From NCBI GenBank assembly GCA_001931905.2, contig MSJI02000778.1, positions 1 to 64,000 of the forward strand: a stretch of 64,000 nt of DNA. Direction: 5' to 3'. The DNA comes from Cladosporium sp. IMV 00045. Its lineage: Eukaryota > Ascomycota > Dothideomycetes > Cladosporiales > Cladosporiaceae. Shown here piece after piece: positions 1 to 10,644 of this stretch. A program made the position numbers and the translations under genes. The first letter of the stretch is position 1, and each line of letters begins with the position of its first letter. The notes beneath the pieces were generated by a model. It saw only the letters and a list, made by a program, of their open reading frames with translations. It made no database searches and was not told where the DNA came from.

Positions 1-1067
1 TCCCTTCGCCAGATGTCGATGAACCACACCACACCACTGGCCGCCCACGAGCCATCATCCTTGTGCCAACCGCCGAGCTGGTCTCCCAAGTTGGCGCACT
101 TCTCAAATCACTCTCACACACTGTCAAGTTCCGCGCGGCCATGATCAGCGCGAACTACACCAGCACAGTCATCCGCAACCGCCTCTTTTCCCCTCAAGGC
201 ATCGACGTCGTAATCAGCACTCCCCATCTTCTCAACAGCATCACGGAGTCCGACCCCAACGTCCTCTCGCGCGTTTCTCATCTCGTAATCGATGAAGCGG
301 ATTCCCTACTCGACCGATCATTCTCCCCTCTCACATCCTCCATCATCGACCGCGCCACCCCATCTCTGCAACAGCTCATCCTCTGCTCTGCCACCATCCC
401 CCGTTCGCTCGACACCTACCTCCACAAGCGCTACCCGTCGATCCGTCGCCTTACCACGCCCAACCTCCACGCTATCCCTCGCCGCGTCCAGCTCAGCGTC
501 GTGGACATCGACAAGATCCCCTACCAAGGCAACCGCGACCTCACCTGCGCGCAAGTAATCTGGGACCTCGGCAAAGAAACCGACGAACACGCCGCTCCCG
601 GAGCTGAAAAGCGCATCATCGTCTTCGTCAACGAGCGCGAGAAAGCCGACGAACTGGCCACTTACCTCCAAACCAAGGGCGTCGACGCCACCGCCCTCTC
701 GCGCGACAGCACCGACCGCCTTTCGACCGCGACTCTCGCCGCTTTCACCGGCACCTCCACCGCTGCGCATATCGAGAAGCAGCAGAAAGAAGACGCCAAG
801 AAAAGCGACTCCTCAGCGCGCCGTCTGCGTGGCGTCAAGGTCCTGGTGACGACCGATATTGCCTCGCGCGGAATTGACACTACGTCCGCCAAGACTGTGA
901 TTCTCTACACGGTGCCGCACACTTCGATCGATTTCATTCATCGTCTTGGGCGTGTGGGTCGCATGGGTCGTAGAGGACGCGGTATTGTTCTTGTTGGGCG
1001 TGGTGATAGAAAGGATGTTGTTAGAGAGGTTAGGGAGGGTATGTTTAAGGGTATGGCTCTGATTTAG
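1..1067 (+). CDS. MRH4: Mitochondrial DEAD-box RNA helicase MRH4-like, 5' partial
   Basis: An ATP-dependent RNA helicase of the MRH4 type, which in yeast acts in mitochondria in assembly of the large ribosomal subunit. The reading frame is already open at base 3, so the 5' end, including the Q motif, Walker A and any targeting peptide, lies outside the window. Visible motifs in order are the Ia-like PTAEL, the DEAD box as VIDEADSLLD, motif III as CSATIP, a helicase-C domain with the IVFVNEREKADELA strand, TTDIASRGID, and motif VI as HRLGRVGRMGRRGRG. About 355 residues remain. The stop is the TAG at 1065-1067. The absence of a long basic C-terminal tail and the 'VIDEADSLLD' wording favour MRH4 over cytoplasmic DEAD-box proteins. 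The family is secure; the exact orthologue is inferred. Confidence 0.85.
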   Translation, partial: PSPDVDEPHHTTGRPRAIILVPTAELVSQVGALLKSLSHTVKFRAAMISANYTSTVIRNRLFSPQGIDVVISTPHLLNSITESDPNVLSRVSHLVIDEADSLLDRSFSPLTSSIIDRATPSLQQLILCSATIPRSLDTYLHKRYPSIRRLTTPNLHAIPRRVQLSVVDIDKIPYQGNRDLTCAQVIWDLGKETDEHAAPGAEKRIIVFVNEREKADELATYLQTKGVDATALSRDSTDRLSTATLAAFTGTSTAAHIEKQQKEDAKKSDSSARRLRGVKVLVTTDIASRGIDTTSAKTVILYTVPHTSIDFIHRLGRVGRMGRRGRGIVLVGRGDRKDVVREVREGMFKGMALI

Positions 1068-1963
1068 AGAATTGAGCGTTCTGATGTAGTTTTGTATTTA
1101 TATGTTGAGAAGGAACGCTTTCACGAAGGGAGGGCGTTTGTAAGATATGGATTCTTTTTGGCTGCATCGTGGATTGGGTTGTGTACGATTATGTGGGAAT
1201 TATATGTTGAAGAAAGAAAAGCGAGCATTTGATCATCAATCCTGTATAATAATTTAGCATCCAACCTATCACAAGCAATTCCTCACATTTCCCTCACAAT
1301 ATTCAAAAACCACAATCATCAATTAACCAACATTGGAAACTACAAGCCCAAGTCCCCTACCCACCAGCCAGCGGCCTCCGGAGCCGGGCCTCAGCGCCGT
1401 CACATCTCCTCGCATATAAAGCTTCATCACATCGGTCGATCGCACAACGCTAGGCTGTTTCGTCCGCCGCCTTCTCGACCCTTCGACCCTTCAACACCCG
1501 CCGCCCTAATTCAGGTGCTCAGCGGAAAATTGTGATATCGACTCAAACTCCTCGCCAGCTCTTTCTCAAGGACGACAATACTTGCTTGCTGACTGCTCCG
1601 TTTGAGTGCGTTTGATGACTTTTGGTTTGAGGACTTGACCGGACCCATAAGAAATTTGGGCATTGCGAGGACGCTACGATTGGTTTTCGGTTGAGGGATT
1701 TGTTGCGTTTTGAGAACTCTGCGACGAGTTCGGTGTGAGCAAGACCGTTGGATTCGTTTCTTTACCATCAACACTGTTCTTCAGATTCTCTATTGGAGCT
1801 CGTCCACCTGGGAGTGCACTCGACTTACTGATTGCCGAGCTGGTCTTGCATCGACAAGGAAACCGAGTCGCTGGGTGGTGTCACACTGCACAGTCACCAA
1901 TCTTACACCCTTCCACAAAGTCGACCAGGCATTAGGACCTGCCCGCAACATCAGACGACCAAA
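1068..1963. other. Intergenic: MRH4 3' region and leader of next gene
   Basis: No convincing gene. A TATAAA lies at 1415-1420 and is the best core promoter for the gene starting at 1964, leaving an unusually long leader (about 540 nt) with several upstream ATGs, or an unrecognised 5' exon. Several overlapping short ORFs between 1511 and 1960 have no family resemblance. Confidence 0.4.
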
Positions 1964-2500
1964 ATGGCCACATCCACCACGCCATCACAAACAACGTCGC
2001 CATCCCCAGTCTACGACCAAGCCTCAACCCACCTCCCTCTCCAATCCAAAACCCGATCCAGCGCCTCCAACAACCCACCAGCACAACAAATCGACCCTCA
2101 CCTCCCCCCTTCACCCACTCCAAGCGAAACCCGCAAAACCCGCCGCTCGACACCCACAAAATCCACCCGCCGCGCCCTCATGGACACATTGAGCTCAAGC
2201 GAACCGTGCGAACTTTTCAGCCGCGGTCTGCACACGTCGCCTTCAGTTTCCAGATCTCAACGCACGGAAGAAGAGCCAGTTCGAAGCACGGCGAAGAAAG
2301 TCACTTTTTCTTCGCCAGAGACGCTGAGTAGTGAGGAGCACTCGCCCGCGAGACGGCTTTCAGCACAGGATGTGGATGGACAGCTTCCGCAGCATGTCAG
2401 AGGCCCGTCGTCGAATTTGAGTGAGGCGTTGGTTGTGGGCAGGAATGATGTTACGATCAAACATCGGGATCGCATGTTGGTTGTTAGGGAGGCGGATTGA
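1964..2500 (+). CDS. Hypothetical disordered protein, 178 aa
   Basis: I do not recognise this protein. The start was placed at 1964 because it has a strong fungal context (CAAAATGG) and because the 44 in-frame residues upstream look like leader. The first 110 residues are low-complexity, rich in Ser, Thr, Pro, Gln and Asn, and probably disordered. A basic patch (KTRRSTPTKSTRRAL) sits near residue 50. The C-terminal part contains a possible phospho-motif stretch (KKVTFSSPETLSSEEHSP) and ends with a short, more ordered segment (ALVVGRNDVTIKHRDRMLVV). No signal peptide or membrane segment is visible. The KVTF element resembles the RVxF docking motif for PP1, but that is inference only. The gene lies between MRH4 and the convergent asparaginase gene. 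Confidence 0.55.
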   Translation: MATSTTPSQTTSPSPVYDQASTHLPLQSKTRSSASNNPPAQQIDPHLPPSPTPSETRKTRRSTPTKSTRRALMDTLSSSEPCELFSRGLHTSPSVSRSQRTEEEPVRSTAKKVTFSSPETLSSEEHSPARRLSAQDVDGQLPQHVRGPSSNLSEALVVGRNDVTIKHRDRMLVVREAD

Positions 2501-3040
2501 GCATGACTTTCTCTCTTTTTCCTCTCGGGTCTTTTCTTTTGGTTCTTGACTTGGTATGGTTTGATATCGTTTTATTGGGTTTGGGCATAGCGAGGTGGCA
2601 TATACGACTTATGAGTACACATACGAATGGATTCGTTACGGAGAACAAGAATTTTTTGTGTCATCGAGCCATGAGATCAACACGAAAAAAGGCAAGATGG
2701 CACAAATTTGTCGAGTCAGATCTCATGGCCACTCTTCGCGGTCGCTTTCGATCGCCCACCTTGATGAGTTGCTTCATCTGCGGCAAGGTTCGTATTGGCG
2801 AGCACCTGATCTAGCCGGCGGGCAAGGTACCATCTGGCACGACACAGTGTCGGAAGTCTCGGGTCGTTTGAGCCAGGCATTGGAGGTGCGACTACTAACA
2901 AGGTGTTCGTCGCGGTATCACTTAGATCCTTGTGATTGTGGAGAGACAGGTCAAGAATCGAACATGATCATTTACTCATTTACTATAAAATACTTGAAAA
3001 CATTATCGAACATCCCCCAAGACTTTTAAGAGCTCTACAA
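2501..3040. other. Intergenic, convergent 3' ends
   Basis: Space between the 3' ends of the disordered-protein gene and the asparaginase gene. A 144-codon open frame (2595-3029) has no codon bias or motif and is not called. Nothing else is seen. Confidence 0.4.
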
Positions 3041-4147
3041 TCAGTACGAGCCGGGCGAAGGGTAGCTCATAGCGAAGACGTCCTTGATCTTCTCGTTGTC
3101 GTAGCCCTCATTGATAGCGAGCTGCAACAGAATCCTCGCCTTCTGCGGGTTGTAGAAGCCACCGGCAATGACGAAATCCTGGCTTCCCGGAGGCACGAAT
3201 CCGTCCGCGCTGCGGTGGCTAGCAACGAAAGGAATACCGGTAGCGTTGTAGACGGACGAGGCAGCCTCCTCGGCGTCCGTGGAGATACCGCCAGATCCAA
3301 GACCGGCCCAGACGATTCCCTCGGCGCCGGCGATGACGGCGGATTCGAACATCTGCGGGTCCATGTCCTGGTATGCGTAGATGACGTCGACCTGAGGGAG
3401 GTCGGTGGCGTTGCCCAGCTTGAAGTGAGTCTTGCCCATGGGCTGCGCGGGGCTGAAGTAGAAGTAGGGGACCTGGTTGATGAGGGTGCCGAGCTGGCCC
3501 ATCTCGGTGCTGGAGAAGGTGTCCAGGGTGTTGGCGTTGTTCTTGGTCGTGTAGAAGGCGCTGCCGATGCGGTCGTTGAGCACGATCATGGCACCGCGGT
3601 CGCGGGCATTGGGCGAGGAAGCCAGAGTGACGGCCTGGAGCAGGTTGAGAGGGCCGTCGGCGCTCAAGGCCGTGGCGGGACGCATGGCGCCGGCGCATAC
3701 GACGGGCTTGGAAGAGTTGACGACAAGGTCGAGGAAGAAGCAGGTCTCTTCGAGAGTGTCGGTACCGTGAGTGATGACAACGCCGTCGGTCTCGGACTTG
3801 GCGAGCTCGGTGTTGACCTGGGATGCGAGATCGAGCAGAATCGATGCATTGACGGAACCGCTGTCAACGTTGGAGACTTGGTAACCATTGATGTTGGAGA
3901 TGTTAAGGATCTCTGGCACCGCATCAATGAGAGCCTCAACGCCGAGGCCGACCGAGTAACCAATAGTCTGAGTGTTGGAACCGCCCTGGCTGGCGATTGT
4001 ACCACCAGTAGCGAAGATGGTGACATTAGGAAGGCTGGCATTGACAGGCGAAGACACATCCGAACGGATCATGTGAGGGAAGGAAGAAGCCAGAGGTGCC
4101 ACCGCGAGAGCGGCCATGGACGAGAGAATCGTGCGAGGTGATGCCAT
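3041..4147 (-). CDS. Secreted type II L-asparaginase, 368 aa
   Basis: Hydrolyses L-asparagine to aspartate and ammonia outside the cell or in the periplasm. The start at 4147 gives a signal peptide (hydrophobic run AALAVAPLASS at residues 12-22); an in-frame ATG 18 codons further up would bury it. The first active-site motif is TGGTIA at 47-52, and the second, HGTDTLEE, is at 127-134 with the catalytic Thr-Asp pair. GAMRP follows near residue 155. Several N-x-S/T sites fit secretion. Length and motifs are normal for fungal type II enzymes. The promoter has a TATA box at 4210-4217 and two HGATAR-type GATA elements (4325-4330 and near 4380), compatible with AreA nitrogen control; that regulation is inference. 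A long open frame on the opposite strand is a shadow. Confidence 0.93.
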   Translation of the reverse strand: MASPRTILSSMAALAVAPLASSFPHMIRSDVSSPVNASLPNVTIFATGGTIASQGGSNTQTIGYSVGLGVEALIDAVPEILNISNINGYQVSNVDSGSVNASILLDLASQVNTELAKSETDGVVITHGTDTLEETCFFLDLVVNSSKPVVCAGAMRPATALSADGPLNLLQAVTLASSPNARDRGAMIVLNDRIGSAFYTTKNNANTLDTFSSTEMGQLGTLINQVPYFYFSPAQPMGKTHFKLGNATDLPQVDVIYAYQDMDPQMFESAVIAGAEGIVWAGLGSGGISTDAEEAASSVYNATGIPFVASHRSADGFVPPGSQDFVIAGGFYNPQKARILLQLAINEGYDNEKIKDVFAMSYPSPGSY

Positions 4148-5323
4148 GATGTGAGAAGGAAGAGATGAGCGATGCTTGATCTTCCTTCCGACATCCTTCA
4201 CAGCAAACCTTTATATACCATTGAGGGTGGTTGTGATCCGTGCAAGTCTTGGGTATCGAACGACGAACAACGTGGTCCCGATCCACCACGGTGGAAAGAA
4301 TCTGATGGCGTTACGTACATGCCGTTATCTGCCCAGCATGATGGTTTGGTGCATGAGTTGCGATTGTCGAGGGCCAAGGCGATAAAGTCGGTTTACTTTG
4401 CTACCGCTTGGGGCTGTTGGCCAAGCATTATGTAAAAGTCTGATCGTTAGATGCAGGCGCAGCAATGCTTGTCAAGTTTGGCATGACGATCCCTCCGTCA
4501 AAGCACGCATAGAGCGACAGCCATTCTCGTCCTTGCGTGGTCGTTGACCCGGTTCTACGCGAGGCCTTAGTCAAGGTTGTGGGTGATGTGCAAACAAAAG
4601 TACCGCAAGACGTGCATTGGGGCCCCTCGTGCGGTGTGGAAGTAGGTTGGACATATCTCTGGGGAATGCTTTGGATTTGGTTATGTCAACTGGACGTGCC
4701 AATGCTGCCTCACCGAGCGAAGTCGGAACAAGCTTGAGGATGGATTGCCGATCTGCGCCGATAGGCGAAATGTGGGCCGTCACGCAGTAGATTCCTCACG
4801 TCTGATTAGACTACCTCCTACCTCTACCGCTCCTCAGCTCCCATTCTTGTGTACCATGAGATGCACCGTTGCTGGGCAGTGTATTGATTCGTCCCATACA
4901 GTCATTCTTGTCGAGCACTTGGGTTTTGAGGTAAGTGCTCGATATAGATCTCAGCTCTCGTTCGAATGCCGCCAATGGGCAGTTTGTCATGCTTCAATAC
5001 AAGTGAACAGCCTGCGAACATGGCTTGTGGGATTGCTATCGATGTGAAATTGTGCATGATACCAGCCGCACATACCTAAGCGAGGTGAGCCACTTACCGC
5101 ATGCGCGAATCACGCCCGCCGTGACATCGTTATGCAGACTGTTGCCAGCTGGCACTGGTAGCCTTCGCAATCTGCATATATCTCAACCAATCTGGCGGCA
5201 TGGTTTGAACTCTCTACATCCAGGTAAGGGCACCTCTGCTGACGAAGACACCTTGGTTGTACACCGCGAAACATCATACGGAAGCTTTGTTCGCCAAAGC
5301 CACACTCACCAAAGCTTCACAAC
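4148..5323. other. Intergenic, divergent promoters
   Basis: About 1.2 kb between the divergent asparaginase and CorA-like genes. It holds the asparaginase TATA box and GATA-type sites. Short open frames of 60-106 codons show no motif or consistent coding signal. Confidence 0.4.
4210..4217 (-). promoter_or_regulatory. TATA box of the asparaginase gene
   Basis: TATATAAA on the minus strand, 63 bp upstream of the chosen start codon at 4147. The spacing fits a fungal core promoter with a short leader and supports the downstream start choice. Confidence 0.55.
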
Positions 5324-7703
5324 ATGTCCGACGTGGACGCTCTGACTGCAGCTGAAACAATCGCGTCCGCCGTCGCAATATGCAATAAGGCCTTGGGGAT
5401 CTTGCGTGTCTCTGAGCACTCCACTAGAGATCCCACAGAGGCACGCCAGGTATCTTCTAGGCTTAAGTTGATTTCCACGACGCTTTCGAGCCTGGGCGAC
5501 TTTATCAGCATTTACAAGCCCAATACAAATTCAAAAGATGACATTCTCACGATTTTGAGGCGGTCGCATGACAATCTTCAAGACGTCGCTCAGACTGTCG
5601 AACGGATTTGGCAACCTCGTCCAAGAGAACATGAGGGTCCTGGAGAATATGAGTTTAGATTCAAGGCTCGCCTTATCTGGCTCCGGCCCAAGTTGGAGAA
5701 CCTATCATCCCTCTTAGAAAAGACACAGGTTGATCTTTCATTGATGACCTCAATCCTCAGTCACATGACAAATCGACAGGAGGAACGACAGCTCCGAGCC
5801 AAAAGCCGGGCAACACTTGAAGCGGGTCTTAGAAGAGCAACCTCTAAAAATTCCCTAATTTCACCAGACACTCCAAAAATATGGACCAAAGAAGTGCTGC
5901 AACGTATTTTGTCCGAGCAGCTGCCCGCTCAGGTCAAAGTCATCACAAATGTCTTGCAGGTAAGATACAAGCCACGAGTATTAGATCATAGAACTGAGAC
6001 CGATATCTCTGACAAAGGATACCCCGATGCAAGCCACAGGAATTGATCTCCATACTGGGAGGTCTTACAAGGCGGAGGAGCTCATTCCCTGGGTTTCCAC
6101 GAAGGTGATGCTCACTACTAGACGCTTTACTGCTGTATTGACTGTCACAGAATTCCGAACCCCTGCATGACCGAGATGACAGAAGCTTCCAAACGAAGTT
6201 AATGTAAGTGGATTGTGCGAGCCAATTAATGCCTCAACACTAACAGATCAGCTTTGTGGATTCCGGTGACGACAACGCGCAAAGCGACTTGACTGTACCT
6301 GTTGCTGAAGATACATATCTGCAGCTAGTAGAGCGTCTAAGTATACCTTCCGGTATGGCGGCTGCACTTGAACAGCCTATCCCCAGGGTCGAGACTTGGA
6401 CATCAACCCATGAGACTTTGTCCGAGGGTAAGTAGGTTCTTGGATCAGATTTGTTGTCTCCGTTAATTGCTGTTAGGCATCATTATTCGAGCTCCAGTGT
6501 CAAACCGGAAAACAAGGGAAAATTGGGCAATGAGCCTGGGCTGGAACAAACAACACTCGACTGCGAGTGGCCTGGTCGTGGGCTTCGTGGAATCTGACTA
6601 CGCTTTTTTGCAACGCCATCAAGCCCGATTCGACAGCATGCACCATCCTCTGCAAATTCCTCTCATCTTAATAGAGGCCATCATTGCGCGCGATGGTACT
6701 GAGCTCCGTAAGTGGGGCGAGTCATTGGTCATGGTTGAAACCAAGATGACGTTGGGTGATTTGGGATCGGACAGTATCCTGAGCAAGATCGAATTTGATG
6801 ATCTGATCAGAAAGCTTACATCGGCAATGTCGAAGCTAGCATTTCTAGAAATGCGAATCAGCGGCTTAGCTTCCATGATGCATCGCATACGCCAGTGCGC
6901 ACGAAAAGCGAATGAGGCCAACCCGAAAGACACCCAGGACGTCCACAGTCAGCTTGAGGAGAACATTACAATGCTGTGCGAACATGCAGATTCGCTGGCG
7001 AGCGTAGTGGCCTATCAGAAGCAGCACTCTCAACTTTTGGCTGATTTGGTATGTTGGATGTAGATAGCGTGTGCATCGGTACATTTGCTGAGACGCTTCA
7101 CAGGTGTACACGATGCTTCAACAGCGCGACAACAAACTAAGCCACGGGCTGGCGGAGAGCTCAAATGCTTTGGCGGATCGAGCCAAAGCTGACAGTACTG
7201 CAATGAAGGCCCTTGGGATTGTGAGTGCCGTATTCCTCCCGGGCACTTTCATGTCGGTAAGTCCGTCATCCTCTAAATTTCACCAGCTTGCGGATCTAAG
7301 TTGTTGTTGACAGGCGCTTTTCTCAATGGGCATGTTTGACTGGCACGCCGCACCTGGCAACAAAGTCGTCAGTGATCGCTTTTGGATATACTGGGCTTTC
7401 ACGGCACCAATCACCGTCCTGCTACTCATTTGCTTCTTCAGTTTTGTATGGGTCCGAAACAAAACGAAAGAAGAAGGGAACGGGCTGAAGTACGGCGCTG
7501 GTCGACAGCTTGGTGACGGCCAAGCCCTCGAAACGCCGTTCCAGTTGCTCAAGAGACGACACACTTTGAGACAGACAGAAAAAGCAGCGCACGCGATCAG
7601 CGAAGGAAGCAAGCCACGGCTACGGCGCTTTTGGAGAGCATCGAGACGGGATGGAGAGGCAGAATCTCACGGTCCAGATGCACGAGAAGGTGTTGGCGTT
7701 TGA
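5324..7703 (+). CDS. CorA-like membrane protein with fungal STAND-type N-terminus, seven exons
   Basis: I join 5324-5959, 6018-6104, 6151-6203, 6252-6427, 6477-7048, 7104-7256 and 7314-7703; all phases agree and give 688 aa. The N-terminus (AAETIASAVAICNKALGIL and the following helices) resembles the Helo-like/PigL N-terminal domains found at the head of fungal STAND and HET-related proteins. The middle is helical. The C-terminus is a CorA-like two-helix membrane unit: GIVSAVFLPGTFMSALFSM, then FDW, then FWIYWAFTAPITVLLLICF, followed by a basic cytosolic tail. The canonical GMN selectivity motif of CorA magnesium channels is not visible, so ion transport is uncertain. Such proteins are common in Pezizomycotina and some are linked to heterokaryon incompatibility or stress. 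The acceptor of exon 4 was chosen because the alternative 6 bp upstream gives a stop. Confidence 0.75.
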
Positions 7704-7836
7704 TGAGCGAACCTTCACTAGCTTTTCCAGGTGTATCTCGGAGTATTGAAATGGAGGACTATTTTGTATTCTACTTTCTAATTTATTGCTGATGATATGC
7801 CTAACCACGCACTTTGCTTCTTACATACTTGGTGTC

Positions 7837-9730
7837 CTACACAGCAGGATTAGCTGCAACCGCCTGGCCCGCAGGACCCGGAACACCCTGCGACTTCCTG
7901 ACCGAGCTCCACCTCGGTCCAGACCCACTCGAGTTCTTCCTCTGCGCCTTCGAACTTGCGGTGCTGTTGCGACGATTCTCCGCCTCCTCTTCGTCATACG
8001 TGCTCTCGGACATGAAAGGCGAACGAGCACGAATATCGGGACCTTTGAGCAAAAGGATGACAGGAACCACACTCAATGCGAGGCCAATGAATCCGAGCAG
8101 ACTGGAAGCCCACTGAAAACCAAGGTTGGTGTAAAGCGCTTGCGAAGCGAGCGGCAGGAATGCGCCGAAAGTGTTGCGGCCCAGAGATGCTGCAGAGAGG
8201 GCGGAGGCTGCGTATTTCTCGTAGGCGTCGGCGAGGTAGTTGACGACGGCCATGTAGATCTCGTAGATGCCCAAGCCCACGCATCCAATGCCGAGGGTTG
8301 GTACGATCCAGTGGACGTCAGGATACGAAGACCATCCGTACCAAAACAACCCAGCCGTGAAGATGAGGGATCCGGGTACTGCGAAGTACAGGCGAGCCTC
8401 AGGTACCGGCTTGCCTGGCCTTTCTTTGTTGTTCCTGGACGACCGCAAGTATAGAATGTCTTGCACCGGGTTGATAATCGTTCCAACGACAGCACCAGCA
8501 GACAGAGCGAGTTGGACCAGGTTTGTTTGGAATGTGCCGAAACCATACAGCGATGTGAAGACCTGAGTAACACTGCTCTGGAACAAGAACAGAATGCCCC
8601 AGGCAAAGCTGACCCAAAGAGTGAACGAGATGACAACAAACTCCGTGACCAACATCTTCGTCGGTCGCTTGAAAGAAATCTTGAGCATCTCAATGACATT
8701 GGCCTTGTTGAGTTCTGACTTGGCATAAGCATTTCGGCCTTGCTTGCGCAGCTGCTTCGCTTTGCGAGCGAGGATGACATCGCCTCGAGTCTCTTTCAGG
8801 ATGAACCAGAAGACTGGCAGGAGTGCAGCATCAGAAATCAACTGCACCCAGTAAATCCATCGCCAGTTGAGGTGCGTCTGGGCGGCACCGCCGACAAACG
8901 GACCAAGAGCAATGCCGATGACACTGGTCATTCCGAAGATGGACATAGGGATGCTGCGGTCCTTCTCTCCCCGCCAGATATCGGTGATTGTGCCGCCCAC
9001 AATATTGATACTGACAGAGCTCGCGCCTCCACCGAAGAAACGGGTAACGATCAAGGTTGCGAAGTTGGGCGCGGTAGCTGAGGGGATGAGCCAGATGAGG
9101 AAGAGGATGTAGCTCGCGAAGTATCCGGGCATGCGGCCGGTGTTCTCGGTGAGTGGCACGAAGAGCAGCGGCCAAACAGCAGCTCCCACGTTCCAGGAAG
9201 CGGTCGCCCAGTATAGCCATGGGAAGTTCTCCTGGCTTATGCCAAACTCTGCCTCCATTTGAACATTTCCAGAACCGTACGCGCCAGCGGGAAGACCAGT
9301 CAAGATGGAGCTGAGGAGAGTCAGCAACCGAACTGTTAGATTCGAGGGGGCGGTCAACTCACATAAAGCATGTCGTGATGGTGATAATCCATTTACGCTT
9401 TACTGACCAGTTGAAACTAGGGAGCGTCAGCATGGTAGTTTCCAATGTACAGTATCGTTCGTCTTACGGGTTTTCCGGGTCATTGGGACCATCCCACTCT
9501 ACGATTTCCACATCTTGCTGCTTCTCGGGCTCATCGCTCGTCTTCGATGACTGTCTCGTATCGGGATCCTGGCCTGCCGCAAGTGAATCAGCCGGATGAG
9601 CCTCAATTCACTCAAGAGTAGTGTGCATACCTCGGTTATTCACCCCAGTGTTCCCCGTTTCCAAGTCGACATCATCTGGTGGAAGACTCTCCACCTCTTC
9701 TCGGCCGGTTTGATGATTGTTGGGATTCAT
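7837..9730 (-). CDS. MFS transporter, DHA1 drug/polyamine type, 577 aa
   Basis: Four exons: 9631-9730, 9468-9573, 9363-9416 and 7837-9310. Phases agree and the total is 577 aa. The acidic cytosolic N-terminus ends in the hallmark DPENPFNWSVKRKW, followed by 12 predicted membrane segments. The first ones include SILTGLPAGAYGSG, and the motif-A loop follows as PLTENTGRMPGY. RFFGGGASSVSINIVGGTI and GIALGPFVGG are typical DHA1 segments. This group exports drugs, polyamines or weak acids by proton antiport at the plasma membrane; the substrate cannot be read from the sequence. The C-terminal tail is long, Ser-rich and charged. A TCCGCGGC at 9914-9921 in the promoter resembles a Pdr element with one mismatch. 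Confidence 0.88.
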
Positions 9731-10644
9731 GTTGGGTGGCAGCTGATGGAAGCCTACAGCAAGCCGTTTGCAGGATGAAGAAGGATGAAAAGGAAAGGAA
9801 ATACCGCAACATCAAAAGACGATAATCAGAGCAGCATTCGCAATGAGGTCACGCACAGAGCTTACAAAGGCACTTGCCTCGCTATGTACTGGCATCAAAC
9901 TCTTTGCACCGGATCCGCGGCTGCTTTTCACTCGGTGTCACTCGCTGAAGGGTTCAGAGTTTGATATGTTTACGGATATGTGATGTCAGAGGTCAGAGAT
10001 GATGTGCCGGCGACGGGCGGATAACAACATCTATACCACCGTACAAGGACCGATTGCAGCGACGAACCCACATTGCTCCAGTCTGGAGAGATGTCGGAGG
10101 CTGTCAAGTAACTGCCGTGGAGTCACAAATTGACAATACAAGCGTGGAAAGCTTTACTGTGCGGTCTCTTTCCAAGGTGATGATCATGGTTTCGGAGCCG
10201 CGAGCGTGGTATGCTGTCAGAGCATGCTGATCCTATACATGGGGAAGCACAAATAAGGTCTGAATCCTGGGATCCCGCGAAACCTTATCGATGTGCCAAA
10301 TTGGCTTCGGCAATGACAGCATCGATGTCTTGCCTTGCTACGGAAGCATCGAATTTTGATGCGTTTCACAAAACACGCACAGGCCCTCGCCAAAACGGCG
10401 ATTGTCAGATTGCTTATTAAGACAGGTCTAGAGACTGTATTCGTGAAGAGTCAGGTACCTAACTATTGCTTGTCTCGTCATGAGTATGATCCTGCGGTAA
10501 GTCGTCTCATTACACCAGGTAAGAAATAGAATTCGGCAATGAAATGATTCTTCTGACGATTGCTGTTTTCCGAAACCGTAAATGGGAATGCGTACATGCA
10601 ACATGCATATGGAAATTAAACATGTCCAACAAAGCCTCTCACCA
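9731..10644. other. Intergenic: MFS promoter
   Basis: Promoter of the MFS gene and 3' flank of the lipase gene. TCCGCGGC at 9914-9921 is a weak match to a Pdr1/3-type element. No gene is supported among the short open frames. Confidence 0.4.

Noticed and set aside
2936..4141. 401-codon plus-strand open frame
   Set aside because: It is antisense to the asparaginase gene, whose motifs and signal peptide are certain; the plus-strand product is Val/Gly/Asp-rich without any family pattern.
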